64,000 bases of DNA from MFD01213-c1 sp963704405 (GTDB taxonomy: Bacteria > Planctomycetota > Phycisphaerae > Tepidisphaerales > Tepidisphaeraceae): NCBI GenBank assembly GCA_963704405.1, contig OY969903.1, forward strand, positions 1,364,001 through 1,428,000, in the 5' to 3' direction. The translations under genes and the position numbers were made by a program. Below, piece by piece: positions 1 to 10,148 of this stretch. The first letter of the stretch is position 1; every line of letters starts with the position of its first letter. The notes below the pieces were generated by a model, which worked only from the letters and a program-made list of their open reading frames with translations, searched no databases and was not told the DNA's origin.

Positions 1-131
1 TGTGTTACGACCATATCCCGGATGAACCCTCCGGAGCATGTTGAGATTCCGCTTCTTCATTTGCCGCACGCGCGGCCTTTACGCTCAATCCCCTCAAAAA
101 TCGAGATATGCCTCATTCCAGCCCCACCTGT

Positions 132-160
132 TTGGGTAAGCGAAGCTCTCCGCGTAGAAT
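132..160 (+). promoter_or_regulatory. candidate sigma-70 promoter of lepA
   Basis: TTGGGT and TAGAAT are separated by 17 bases, close to the consensus -35/-10 spacing. This would start transcription about 60 bases before the lepA start codon. It is the best match in the 229 bases ahead of the gene. Inference from motif only. Confidence 0.4.
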
Positions 161-229
161 GCTCGACTCGCGGTTTTTGACCTTGAAACCACCTAAGGAT
201 TGAGCCCCACGGGGCCCACTTGATGCGGC

Positions 230-2032
230 ATGCAGATTCGTAACTTCTCGATCATCGCTCATATCGATCACGGTAAAAGCACCCTCTCCGACCGGCTGCT
301 CATGCGGGCCGGCGCAATCACCGAACGCGAATTCCAGAACCAGATGCTCGATGACATGGACCTGGAACGCGAGCGCGGCATCACCATCAAGGCGTCCGCC
401 GTCACCGTGTTCCATGATCACAAAAAAGCCGACGGTGTCACCGAGAAGTTCATGCTGAACTTCATCGACACACCCGGCCACGTCGACTTTCACTATGAAG
501 TGCAGAAGGCTCTTCAGGCGTGCGAAGGCGCGATCCTCGTCGTCGACGCCACGCAAGGCGTGCAGGCGCAGACCGTCGCCAACGCCTACGCGGCCATTGA
601 GGTCGGGCTCGAAATCATCCCTGTCATTAATAAAATTGACCTGCCCAGCGCCGATCCGGTCGCCGTCGCCGAAGAACTCGAACAGATCCTCGGCTTCCGC
701 GCTGAAGACTGTATCCTCGTCTCCGCCAAGACCGGCCAGGGCATCGATGAACTGATCTCCGCGCTCTGCGAAAAGCTTCCACCGCCCCGCGGCGATGCCG
801 GCAAACCGCCCCGTGCCCTCATCTTTGACAGCATCTACGACGACTATCGCGGCGTCATCACCTACGTCCGCGTCATCGACGGCGCCCTGAACAAAGGCCA
901 GAAAATCCGCTTCATGGGAACGGACAAGGTTTATCAGATCACCGATCTCGGCAAGCTCATGCCGCGGCCAAAGCAGGTCGATCGGATCGGTACCAGCGAG
1001 GTAGGATTCATCGTTGCCGCGATCAAGGATCTGCACGATGTCCGCATCGGCGACACCGTCACCGACGCCGCCAATCCCGCCGCCGACCAGCTCGCTGGTT
1101 ATAAACCGATCCAGCAGATGGTCTTCTGCGATTTTTATCCTTCCGGCGACACACAATACGACGAGTTGCGCGATGCGATGGATCGCCTGTCGCTCAATGA
1201 CAGTTCATTCAGCTTCGAGCCCGAAAGCAACGACGCACTCGGTTTCGGTTTCCGCTGCGGCTTTCTCGGTCTGCTTCACATGGAAATCATCCAGGAGCGC
1301 CTTGAGCGAGAGTTCCACATCCAGATGATCCAGACCGCGCCCACCGTCACCTATGAAGTAAAGAAAACTGATGGCACCGTCTTCCGCATCGATTCCCCCA
1401 GCGAACTGCCGAATCCGACGCAGGTCGATGAAATCCGCGAGCCGTTTATCCTGATGAATCTGATTCTGCCCGCCGACGGTGTGGGGGCGCTGATGAAGCT
1501 CTGCGAAGACCGACGCGGCGTCTACAAGAAAACCGAATACATCGGGGCTACCCGCGTCATGCTGCAATATGAATTGCCGCTGGCCGAGGTGATCTATGAT
1601 TTTTATGACCGCCTGAAAAGCGCCACCAAAGGCTACGGCACGATGGATTTCGACTTCCTGGAATTCCGAAAAGATGACCTGGTCAAACTGGACATCCTCG
1701 TCAACGGCGACCGCGTTGATGCCCTCAGCGTGATCGTCCACCGCGAACATGCCGAGGCCCGCGGCCGCAAGCTGCTGGTGAGATTAAAGGAAGAAATCGA
1801 CAAACATCTTTTCGAGATTCCCCTGCAGGCCGCCATCGGTGGAAAAATCATCGCGAGGGAAACGATCAAGAGCGTCGGCAAAAACGTAACCGCCAAATGC
1901 TACGGCGGCGACGTCAGCCGCAAACGCAAGCTGCTGGAAAAGCAAAAAGAAGGCAAAAAGCGAATGAAGCGCGTCGGCAGCGTCGACATCCCGCAGGAAG
2001 CGTTCATGGCAATTCTGGAGAGTGGGGATTGA
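230..2032 (+). CDS. lepA: elongation factor 4 (LepA), translational GTPase
   Basis: Ribosome-dependent GTPase that acts on elongating ribosomes and is thought to back-translocate stalled complexes; cytosolic, with membrane association known in the family. The 600-residue product has normal family length. The G1 loop AHIDHGKST is at residues 10-18, followed by switch I RGITIKA, G3 DTPGH, G4 NKID and G5 SAK. The C-terminal LepA-specific end carries the conserved run GSVDIPQEAF. The ATG is chosen because the family begins within about 10 residues of the G1 loop; no strong Shine-Dalgarno precedes it. A long open frame on the opposite strand is only its GC-rich shadow. Intact, and the first complete gene of the window. 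Confidence 0.97.
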   Translation: MQIRNFSIIAHIDHGKSTLSDRLLMRAGAITEREFQNQMLDDMDLERERGITIKASAVTVFHDHKKADGVTEKFMLNFIDTPGHVDFHYEVQKALQACEGAILVVDATQGVQAQTVANAYAAIEVGLEIIPVINKIDLPSADPVAVAEELEQILGFRAEDCILVSAKTGQGIDELISALCEKLPPPRGDAGKPPRALIFDSIYDDYRGVITYVRVIDGALNKGQKIRFMGTDKVYQITDLGKLMPRPKQVDRIGTSEVGFIVAAIKDLHDVRIGDTVTDAANPAADQLAGYKPIQQMVFCDFYPSGDTQYDELRDAMDRLSLNDSSFSFEPESNDALGFGFRCGFLGLLHMEIIQERLEREFHIQMIQTAPTVTYEVKKTDGTVFRIDSPSELPNPTQVDEIREPFILMNLILPADGVGALMKLCEDRRGVYKKTEYIGATRVMLQYELPLAEVIYDFYDRLKSATKGYGTMDFDFLEFRKDDLVKLDILVNGDRVDALSVIVHREHAEARGRKLLVRLKEEIDKHLFEIPLQAAIGGKIIARETIKSVGKNVTAKCYGGDVSRKRKLLEKQKEGKKRMKRVGSVDIPQEAFMAILESGD

Positions 2033-2296
2033 TGAGCGCGCAAAGCATGGATTCGTGCGACATCGATACTGCTGATTGAAGTCACCTCGCGCTTCGGCAG
2101 CCTGTATTCACTTGCTGTGATCTTCTTGAGGCCACAATTGTGAATGATCGCATTGTCGCAGATTTCAACCATCCAGCACGACAAGCCGGCCGTCCGCGTA
2201 ATGCGAGCGCCGGTCATTCGGCGATCGGTGACCGAGATATAGTTTTAAGCGCCATCGCCGACGCATAATTGCGGCGAAAGCGCGGCTTCCGTTGAA

Positions 2297-2875
2297 TTAA
2301 TGCGTCGGCACGTTCTGCAACTGCTGCTGCAATTGCTGTTGCAGGTTCTGAGGCGAGCCGGCGCCGGCCGGGGGCGTCGGGGTGTTTCCGGTTGGTGTGG
2401 TTCCAGCGGTGGGGAAGATGTTGGGGTGAGCGGCGGTGAGGGGAGTGTCGGGGTTGATCGTTAATTCCTGGCCGCCGCGGATGATCACGAGCGGCCAATT
2501 GCGTTGATAGGATTCGTACAGCAGGCTTTTGGCCAGTTCGGGGTCGTCCTGGTCGCGGACGCGCATTTGGCCGATCTGGACGATTTCGTCGCCTTTCATC
2601 AGGCCATAGGCGGTGAACATGGGACCACGGGGGAGGATGTTTTTGACGATGAGACTGCGGAGATGTCCGCCGGAGGAGTTTTCGTCGAGCGCGATGGATT
2701 CTTCGGGGCGGATGCCGTTTTCATCCTGCCCGGAAATCTGCTGGGCTTGGCCTTGCGCGACCTGGCCTTTTTGAACGACGTTAGTGACGTAGCCGCCTTT
2801 GGGGCCGGAAAAAGAAACCATCAGGATGATGGCGACCACGATCAGGATGCTCAGGATTCCGATTCCAGCTCGCAT
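2297..2875 (-). CDS. membrane-anchored protein with a PDZ-like domain, function unknown
   Basis: 192 residues. An N-terminal hydrophobic segment (about residues 3-23) with no clear cleavage site suggests a single membrane anchor and an extracytoplasmic body. Residues about 75-145 contain the pattern LPRGPMFTAYGLMKGDEIVQIG, which resembles the ligand-groove region of a PDZ domain. The tail is rich in Pro, Thr and Gln (LQQQLQQQLQ) and is probably disordered. It lies between lepA and rarA, convergent with lepA and with no operon partner. A role in binding exported protein termini is possible by analogy only. Confidence 0.6.
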   Translation of the reverse strand: MRAGIGILSILIVVAIILMVSFSGPKGGYVTNVVQKGQVAQGQAQQISGQDENGIRPEESIALDENSSGGHLRSLIVKNILPRGPMFTAYGLMKGDEIVQIGQMRVRDQDDPELAKSLLYESYQRNWPLVIIRGGQELTINPDTPLTAAHPNIFPTAGTTPTGNTPTPPAGAGSPQNLQQQLQQQLQNVPTH

Positions 2876-3011
2876 GTTGGACCTCCGATTCTGGCAATTC
2901 TATCCGCAACTGCGCCGACGTGAGAAAGGAAGTTCACTCGCCCTAAATCCGCTCTGGCCTCTCGCGCAGTCGCCTCTCCCGCGATACCCGGATAGCGAGG
3001 AAGCGGCGGCT

Positions 3012-3119
3012 GCAATATTCGCTAAGTCGAAGCACGTATCATTCCGCGGTATAGATAAATGCCGTCTCGATGCCCTTCCAGTGGCATTATTCGCTAAGCT
3101 GAACCATGCGTCATTCCCC
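3012..3119. repeat. degenerate direct repeat, two 36-base units
   Basis: Two units (3012-3047 and 3084-3119), each opening GCA.TATTCGCTAAG and closing TCATTCC, match at 28 of 36 positions by eye. The second unit runs into the end of rarA. This looks like remnants of a dispersed intergenic element; no coding sense is evident. Confidence 0.55.
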
Positions 3120-4522
3120 CTTCGTCTCATCCGTATCATTTGGCCGCGACTTCCAGATCATGAGCCTTTTGGCGATCTCGGCCTCGTAGCCGCGATCGGT
3201 CGGGACATAATAGGTTTTTTCTACGCCAAGGTAGTCTTGGTCAATGTGGCCGCCTTCGTAATCGTGGGCATATTTATATCCTTCGCCGTGGCCCAGTTTT
3301 TTTGAACTTTTATAGTGAGTGTCGCGCAGATGGCGGGGGACGGGGAGCGTGCGGCCTTCGCGGACATCTTTCATCGCGGCCCAGATCGCGAGCGCGCTGG
3401 CGTTGGATTTAGGCGCGGTCGCCATGTAGATCGCGGCCTGGCCGAGCGTGAGCTGGGCTTCGGGCATGCCGATTTTTTCGACGATATCGAAGGCGGCGGC
3501 GGCGACCTGGATGGCGTGCGGGTCGGCGTTGCCGATGTCTTCACTGGCGAGGATCGCGATCCGCCGGGCAATGAAGCGAGGGTCTTCGCCGGCTTCCAGC
3601 ATTCTCGCGACCCAGTAGACCGCGGCGTCGGGGTCGCTGCCTCGCATGCTTTTAATCAAGGCGCTGGCGGCGTCGTAATGCTCATCGCCGGTGCCGTCGT
3701 AGACGATCGCTTTTCGCTGCATCGACTGCTCCGCGACGTCCAGAGTGATATGGACGGAAGAACCAGCGGCAGGCTCTGGGCGGCGGGCACCGGAACCGCG
3801 CGTTGCACCATCGCCTTGGCCTTCGCTTGCTGCCTGTCCGCCGCCGGCTGATGACAGCACTGCGACTTCCAGCGCCATCAAGCCGCGGCGGGCGTCACCG
3901 TCGCTCATGGTGGCCCAAAGATTGATTGCATCTTCGTCAATGGTGATATTCATTTTTCCGTAGCCGCGTTCCGGGTCGGCGGCGGCCCGGCGGATGAGGG
4001 CTTTGATGTCGTCTTCGCTGATCGGCGCAAATTGAAAAATCTGGCTGCGGCTGATCAGGGGTGAATTGACGGCGAAGAATGGATTTTCAGTGGTTGCGCC
4101 AACCAGCAGCACAAGCCCCGCCTCGACATCGGGCAGAAGGATATCCTGCTGGGCGCGGTTGAAGCGGTGGATTTCATCAAGGAACAGGACAGTGCGCTTG
4201 CCGCCGTTGGCAAGCCGCTCCTTGGCGGCGTCGAGAATGGCGCGGACATCCTTCACACCGACAGCGGCGGCGTTCACCTGTTCGAAATGGCTTTGAGTAT
4301 AGGTGGCGATAAGCTGGGCGAGGGTGGTCTTTCCCGTGCCGGGCGGGCCATAGAAGATGACGCTGGTCAATCGGTCGGCTTCGAGCATTCGCCGAAGGAG
4401 TTTACCTGGCCCGAGAAAATGGGTCTGACCGGCAAATTCCTCCAGCGAGCGCGGCGCATGCGAACGGCGAGCGGGGCGACGCGATCGAGATTCTTCTGGC
4501 GGGATTCGCGGAACAGATCCAT
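3111..4522 (-). CDS. rarA: replication-associated recombination protein A (RarA/MgsA), frameshifted in this sequence
   Basis: AAA+ clamp-loader-like ATPase that acts at stalled replication forks. The open part (from 4388 down) carries Walker A GPPGTGKTT, Walker B LFLDEIHRFN, sensor 1 ATTENP and the C-terminal tetramerisation region. The true N-terminus lies in another frame: MDLFRESRQKNLDRVAPLAVRMR from the ATG at 4522, then after the break EEFAGQTHFLGPGKLLRRML, the conserved start of the family. One extra C near 4451-4457 restores RMRPRSLEEFAGQ, and the joined product is about 470 residues. A low-complexity insert rich in Gly, Ala and Ser sits mid-protein (about residues 200-230). I treat the break as a sequencing error; a real null allele is less likely but possible. 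Confidence 0.9.
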
Positions 4523-4648
4523 GCGGTCGATTCTATGCTGATTCTTCAAGGGATAACACGGAAAGTCAGGTGATCGGTGATCGAAATTCGCCCGTAAACG
4601 GACGAGTCCGGTCGTCAAATTGATCGCAGTTATGGGACGCGGGCCGCT

Positions 4649-4676
4649 TTGAGGGAGGCAAGAAACAGGGTACACT
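4649..4676 (+). promoter_or_regulatory. candidate promoter of glmS
   Basis: TTGAGG, 16 bases, then TACACT, about 100 bases ahead of glmS. The gene also has an AGGAG ribosome site at 4769-4773, eight bases before its ATG. Between promoter and gene I see no glmS ribozyme core. Motif-based inference. Confidence 0.35.
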
Positions 4677-4781
4677 GAAGCTGTGGTGCGAGGCAGCCTC
4701 AGCCATAGCTGCCGGGCGTGAAATGGATTTTGTGCCCGCACTCACTCCCCCGCAGAGGGAACCCTATCAGGAGACGGGCTT

Positions 4782-6652
4782 ATGTGTGGAATTGTAGCCT
4801 ACGTCGGTCGCAAGCTTGCGCAGCCGCTGCTTATCGAAGGTTTGAAGCGGCTTGAATATCGGGGGTATGACTCAGCGGGGATTGCAGTCATTGATGAATC
4901 AGGCGGCCTGCATGTCCGCCGAGCGGTAGGGCGGATCAGCGTGCTCCAGAACGCGCTTCAAAATGATAACCCGCTGCCCGACGCCCATGTTGGCATGGCG
5001 CACACGCGCTGGGCGACACACGGCGCCCCGACAGAAATCAACGCCCATCCGCATATCGACAATAAAGGCCACATCGCGCTGGTTCACAATGGCATTATCG
5101 AAAACTATGCGGCCCTGAAAAAATTCCTGACTGAAAAGGGCCATGCCTTTTCCAGCCAGACCGATACCGAAGTGCTGGCGGTTCTGATCGGCGATCTCTA
5201 CTCGGAAATTAAACTCAAGAACCATATTCCCAAAGGTGTGTCGGTTTTGCAGCGTGCGGTTCAGGCGGCGCTGCATGAAGTGGACGGCACCTATGGGATC
5301 GCGGTTGTCTGCAAGGATGAGCCGGATACGCTGGTCGTCGCCCGGAAGGGAAGCCCGCTGATTGTCGGGTTTGGTGATGATGAGTTCATCGTCGCTTCCG
5401 ATGCCAGCGCAATCGTCGAGCACACGCGGCAGGTTGTTTATCTGAACGACAATGAGATGGCCGTATTGAAGCCCGGATCATTCCTGACAACCACGATCGA
5501 CGATATCAACATTTCACCGGTTATTTCCCAACTTGAAAACAAGCTCGAGGAATACGAGCTCGGCGACTATGAACATTACATGCTCAAGGAAATCTTTGAG
5601 CAGCCCAACGCCATTCGCAATTGTTTGCGCGGGCGTGCCGAGCAGCGGGAGGGGCGGATCGTGCTTGGCGGGTTGGCCGATCACACGCGCGATCTGGTCA
5701 GGGCCAAGCGATTTATCCTGACCGCACAGGGCACGGCGTGGCACGCTGGTTTAATCGGGGATTATCTGCTGGAAGATCTGGCGAAAGTTTCGGCCGAGGC
5801 GACTTATGCCAGTGAGTTCCGGTATCGCAATCCGCTGGTGGAAGAGGGGACGGTGGTGGTTGCGATCAGTCAGTCTGGTGAGACGGCGGATACGCTGGCC
5901 GCGCTTCGGGAGGCAAAGGAGAAGGGGGCGCTGGCGCTGGGCATCATCAATGTCGTGGGCAGCACGATTGCCCGTGAAACCGATGGCGGTATTTATCTTC
6001 ACGCCGGGCCGGAAATTGGCGTGGCGAGCACCAAAGCCTTCACCTGCCAGCTCGCTGTGCTGACGATGCTCTCGCTTTATGTCGGCCGGCGGAAGTTTAT
6101 GAGCCAGGGGCAATGCCAGGAGATCGTTGACGGGCTGTGCAATATCCCTGAGCAGATGGAACTTGTGCTGAAGCAGAGCGAATTGGCGAAGGACATCGCC
6201 ACCGAATTCTGCGATCGGGAGAATTGGCTGTTCCTGGGGCGCGGATATCACTATCCGGTGGCGCTGGAGGGACGCTCAAGCTGAAGGAAATCAGCTATAT
6301 CCACGCCGAGGGAATGCCGGCGGCGGAGATGAAGCATGGGCCAATCGCGCTGATCAACGCGGGAATGCCGGTGGTTTTCGTTGCGACGCGCGGGATTCAA
6401 TACGACAAGGTTGTCAGCAATATTGAAGAAGTTCGAGCACGCGGCGGCCGCGTTATTGCGGTCGCGACCGAGGGGGATACAAACATCCGCCGATACAGCG
6501 ATCATGTGATTTACGTGCCGGACACGATCGAGTGCCTGCAGCCGCTCCTGAGTGTTGTGCCGTTGCAGTTGCTGGCATATCACGCAGCGGTCGTGCGGGG
6601 ATGCAATGTCGATAAGCCGAGGAATTTGGCGAAGAGCGTTACGGTGGAGTGA
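4782..6652 (+). CDS. glmS: glutamine-fructose-6-phosphate aminotransferase, frameshifted in this sequence
   Basis: Makes glucosamine-6-phosphate from fructose-6-phosphate and glutamine, the entry step to peptidoglycan and other amino-sugar polymers. It begins MCGIVAYVGR, so Cys2 is the N-terminal nucleophile of the class II amidotransferase domain. Two SIS domains follow (SQSGETADTL in the first) and the end KSVTVE is typical. The frame breaks at 6269-6271: GAGGGACG read as GAGGGGACG joins VALEG to TLKLKEISYIHAEG, giving about 623 residues. Because glmS is essential in most bacteria without amino-sugar supply, the single-base gap in a G run is very probably an assembly error. Confidence 0.93.
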
Positions 6653-6714
6653 TTTGGATGCAGACGGAAACCCGCCGGATATGCTGATTGAAGTTTGCAA
6701 CCTGAAACTGCTGA

Positions 6715-7800
6715 CTATTTCACGACCCACGGCTTCTTCCCCATCCATTCGCGCAATACTGCCTCGGCGGGCTTATTCTCCGGTGTATAGCCGCGGTCTT
6801 CCGGGCCGCCATCACCGGGAGGCCACTCCCAGATCATGAAACCACCAAGGGCGGGGTTTCCATACCAGACATTGAAGTAGCCTTCATATAGCTTTTTCTG
6901 AAGATCGACATCGACGGGCTCTTCGGTTTTGGTGTAGTCCCAAGGTTCACTGGCGGCGTTGGCGAGGCTGCACCAGCCGGCTTCGAGGAACAGCAGCGGC
7001 TTGCCGACCTTCGCCTGGAATTTCAGAAGCTCTTTCTGAATTTCGTGCCAGCGGGTTTCAATTTCCGGGACGGTGACGTCGCGGTCGCTGCCGAGCTTGT
7101 AATAACTGTTCATGCCGATGAGGTCGAGCTGATCCCAGAATGGGATGGAGGTGTAGTGGTCCCAGTTGGCGGAATAGGTGAGATTGCCTTTGAAGGTTTC
7201 GCGGACTTTCTGGATGGTGCGCGTCCACTGGTCAACTTTGCTTTCGGAACTGACGAGTTCGGAGCCGACGACCAGGACGTCTACGCCGTGCCCCTGTGCG
7301 ATCCAGGAAAATTGACCGATCATGTCTCGATAGCTATCGAACCATTCGTCCCAGCTTTCGGGTTTGAGCGTGCCGCGCCATTCAGTGCCGCGGGGGCTAT
7401 CCAGAAGCACGATGGGCATGAGGATGACGCGCAGCTTGAGTTTCTTGGCGTGGTCGATTAACTCACCGAGCTTTTCCGGAGTCGGCGTCATGCGCATGTC
7501 CAGATAGATGTGGCTGCTGGTTCCATTTTCCTGCCGCGAGTCGACGACGAGCAAAATGGTATCGGCGCCCACCGCGGCGATCTCATCCATGCTCTTCTCG
7601 TATTTATCGATCCAGTCGACGCGCTGAATCTGCATGCCGACCCCGCGATAGGGAAGCCCAACGGGCGCAACGCCGTTGCTGTGTATCGCGCGCGTGGCTC
7701 CGCTGGTGCCCAGCGCCGTGGTGTCGGCCGGCCACAAAACGCATGCGATGACGAGCAGATAAACAAATACCGCGGATATAACGATCCATCGACCCATCAT
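6715..7800 (-). CDS. secreted or membrane-anchored GH113-like glycoside hydrolase
   Basis: Starting at the MM pair (7800/7797, with GGAG a few bases upstream) the product opens with a hydrophobic signal-anchor (WIVISAVFVYLLVIACVLW). The rest is a clan GH-A style barrel: YRGVGMQIQRVDW near the start, candidate acid/base Glu in VVGSELVSSE, the core pattern LTYSANWDHY...FWDQLDLIGMNSYY, and candidate nucleophile Glu in FLEAGW. These match the GH113 group, whose known members are beta-mannanases, but substrate cannot be read from sequence. The frame stays open for 109 codons upstream, but that stretch lacks a start with a ribosome site. Stands alone between glmS and the NHEJ operon, with which it is co-directional. 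Confidence 0.75.
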   Translation of the reverse strand: MMGRWIVISAVFVYLLVIACVLWPADTTALGTSGATRAIHSNGVAPVGLPYRGVGMQIQRVDWIDKYEKSMDEIAAVGADTILLVVDSRQENGTSSHIYLDMRMTPTPEKLGELIDHAKKLKLRVILMPIVLLDSPRGTEWRGTLKPESWDEWFDSYRDMIGQFSWIAQGHGVDVLVVGSELVSSESKVDQWTRTIQKVRETFKGNLTYSANWDHYTSIPFWDQLDLIGMNSYYKLGSDRDVTVPEIETRWHEIQKELLKFQAKVGKPLLFLEAGWCSLANAASEPWDYTKTEEPVDVDLQKKLYEGYFNVWYGNPALGGFMIWEWPPGDGGPEDRGYTPENKPAEAVLREWMGKKPWVVK

Positions 7801-8281
7801 GCATGCTCCAGAAAGCTTCAACGAGTCGGGAATGATACGGCGGAGGATCGCCGGCGAAAAGCGAATCACCGTTGAAACGTCGCAAATGGCTCGCCTGAGG
7901 GCCGCTAGAAATTCTCTCGCAAAATGGACTTGAAACCATCGCGCGTGATCTGTATTTTGCCACCCCTTCAGACAAAGCAGTGGGTCAGAATTTGAGCCGG
8001 TAAAACCAAGGAAGGTTTCTCCAACATGTGTTTCATCGAGACGTGGCGTCCCCTGTTCAGGGGCCGCTCTCAGAGCGCTATTGTTCAATTTATCTGCTTC
8101 AGTTCGGGCAGTCTTGCCATTATCCACGGCGAGCGCGTCATCCGCTGGGCGGGGCTGGATGAGATGGATTCAATTCTCCAGCAGTTCATGGAAATGATCG
8201 ATCGAGCGATGCCGCCCAAACCGTCGTCGAGGTTGCCGGGTTCACCGCGAGCGCCGTGGCTGCTTTCTGCATGAGCGCGGA
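7801..8281. other. intergenic stretch without a recognised gene
   Basis: 481 bases between the LigD-type polymerase gene and the GH113-like gene. Open frames exist on both strands, but the minus-strand ones are out-of-frame continuations of the two neighbours, and the plus-strand one (8026-8274) has no recognisable product. I see no RNA gene and no strong terminator. Confidence 0.5.
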
Positions 8282-9200
8282 TTATTTTGGAAGCGCGGGG
8301 AGCTTTTGCTTTAAATCCAGCACGGGGCGAAATGCGTCGCCGCGCTGTTCGACGCGACTGACCACTTCGCCGGGGCTGAATCGCAGCGATGAGGCGTCGC
8401 GGGCGCGCAGCGCGGATTCCAGTTCTATCCAGGTAATCGGCGTCGATACGGTTGGCTCCGGGCTCGCGCAGGGAATAGGCGCACACGGTTGTTTTGTGAT
8501 CGTCGTTCTGGCTCCAGTCGACGAAGATTTTGCCGCTGCGAAGCGCCTTGGACATGTTCGCGGTGACATGAGCGGGATCGTCGGCAACGAGTTGATCGGC
8601 GATGGCGCGGGCGAAGATTTTGGTTTGATCGAACGTTGTGGCAGTATTGAGCGGGACGTACAGATGCAGCCCCTTTCCGCCGGACGTTTTGGGGAAGATT
8701 TTGAGGCCGATTTTTTTCAGGCGGTCGCGCAGATGCAGCGACAGCCGCAGGCAATCCAGCAGCGTGGCGGGCGGGCCAGGGTCCAGATCGAATACCATCG
8801 CAGTGGGGCGGTTTGGCTTGGCGGCAATCGCCAGCGGGACATGAAGTTCCAGCGCGGCCAGGTTGGCGGCCCACAGCAGCGTCGCCATATCATCGATTAC
8901 ACAATGCTGCACAGTGCCTTCGTTCTGCCGACTTACGACACCGGCAGTGTGCACCCAATCGGGTTTGTGCGGCGGACATCGCTTTTCGAAGAAAAACTCC
9001 GCCGCGGTGCCGTTGGGATATCGCTTCCACGTCACCGCACGCCCTTTAAGATATGGCAGAATTACCGGCGCAATGCGGACATAATATTCCGCCACCTCGC
9101 CTTTGGTGAAACCAGACGGATAAAGCGGCTTCTGCAGGTTGGACAGGCCCACCTGCCGATTGCCGACCTTGAACATCGTGGATGTACCCACAGAGGACAT
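8282..9200 (-). CDS. ligD: LigD-type DNA polymerase/primase domain protein (NHEJ), frameshifted in this sequence
   Basis: Stand-alone archaeo-eukaryotic-primase polymerase that fills gaps in non-homologous end joining. Key features are the metal site VFDLDPGP, SGGKGLHLYVPL (the HxY loop) and SKALRSGKIFVDWSQN. At about 8464-8470 the frame changes: VCAYSLR continues in the next frame as ASPEPTVSTPITW...LDLKQKLPALPK, the usual C-terminus. Restoring two bases in the CGCG run (or removing one) gives about 306 residues. The apparent extension to 8085 in the first frame is not real. Its ATG overlaps the Ku stop codon as TGATG, so the two are probably translationally coupled. It carries only the polymerase part; the ligase part is a separate gene. 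Confidence 0.9.
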
Positions 9201-10114
9201 CAGGCGCTCTTTCTCCGGCGGGGGGCTGATTCGCGGGCGGGGCCGCTTACGGGATGACCATTGACGCGATGGCCATTGGTACGAGCGTGGCCGTTGGCTT
9301 TGCCGTTCGTGCCGCTGTTTCCGCTGCGTGTCCTGGCCAGGCTGGCTTCAAGGGCGGCGATCAGGTCGCTGCCTTTTCGCGGTGTTTTCTCTTCCGCTTC
9401 CGGACGCGTCACGATCTCTTTGCCTTCGGCTTTGCGCTGGATGATGTCCAGCACCTTTTCGCGATATTCATCGCGATACTTTTCCGGCTTGAATTTGGTC
9501 GTGAGTGAATCGATCAACTGTTGCGCGATCTTCAGTTCCCGATCGTCAACCTTCCCCTTTGCATCTTCAGCGCCCATCCCTTCACTGGAAACCACTTCGT
9601 TAGCAAAGTGCATCGTCTCCAGCACCAGCCCGCCATCCAGCGGCCGCAGCGCGGCGAGATATTGCCGGGTGTGCATGACAACCGACGCAATTCCCACCCG
9701 TCCTGTTTTTTCCATCGCCTGCACCAGCAGCTTGTACGGCTTCATTCCCTCCGGACGCGGCGAAACGTAATAAGGCCGATCGAAAAAGACCGGATCGATC
9801 TCCGCCAACTCGACAAAATCCTGAATCTCAATCGCTTTCGTCGCCTTGGGAGCGGCGGCGTCCAGTTCTTCCTGGCGCACAACGACAAAGCGGTCTTTCT
9901 CAATCTCATATCCCTTCACAATATGCTCCGGGTGCACCTCTTTGCCGTCAGCGGGGCAGACGAGCTTCTGCTTGAGCGGCACTTTGTCCTGATCGTGCAG
10001 GCTGCGAAAGCTCAACCGCTTTTCGCGGACGGCGGTGTACAGCTTCACAGGGATCGTGACCAGTCCGAAACTGATCGCGCCGGACCAAACGGGTCGTCCT
10101 AATGTCTTTTCCAT
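9200..10114 (-). CDS. ku: Ku protein, DNA end-binding (NHEJ)
   Basis: Homodimeric ring protein that binds double-strand ends and recruits LigD-type enzymes. The start MEKTLGRPVWSGAISFGLVTIPVKLY is the hallmark of bacterial Ku, and FRSLHDQDKVPLKQKLVCPADGK follows. The core is about 250 residues; the tail (about 260-304) is rich in Gly, Asn, His and basic residues, as in DNA-binding Ku extensions. Ribosome site AAGGTGA lies just before the ATG. Middle gene of a ligase-Ku-polymerase operon, 34 bases after the ligase and overlapping the polymerase by one base. Intact. Confidence 0.96.
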   Translation of the reverse strand: MEKTLGRPVWSGAISFGLVTIPVKLYTAVREKRLSFRSLHDQDKVPLKQKLVCPADGKEVHPEHIVKGYEIEKDRFVVVRQEELDAAAPKATKAIEIQDFVELAEIDPVFFDRPYYVSPRPEGMKPYKLLVQAMEKTGRVGIASVVMHTRQYLAALRPLDGGLVLETMHFANEVVSSEGMGAEDAKGKVDDRELKIAQQLIDSLTTKFKPEKYRDEYREKVLDIIQRKAEGKEIVTRPEAEEKTPRKGSDLIAALEASLARTRSGNSGTNGKANGHARTNGHRVNGHPVSGPARESAPRRRKSA

Positions 10115-10148
10115 ATCTCACCTTCTTTTCGTTCGCGCCACCTGCAAC

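Noticed and set aside
113..1156. 347-codon open frame opposite lepA
   Set aside because: It is the antisense shadow of a strongly conserved gene, with repetitive Asp/Gly/Ala composition.
4523..4781. glmS ribozyme
   Set aside because: No ribozyme core motif seen ahead of glmS; known mainly from Gram-positive bacteria.
4782..6652. Programmed frameshifting as cause of split genes
   Set aside because: No common slippery heptamer or downstream structure links the sites; shifts of both one and two bases occur in unrelated genes.
8026..8274. 82-codon open frame before the LigD-type polymerase gene
   Set aside because: Product not recognised; it lies against the out-of-frame tail of the polymerase gene.
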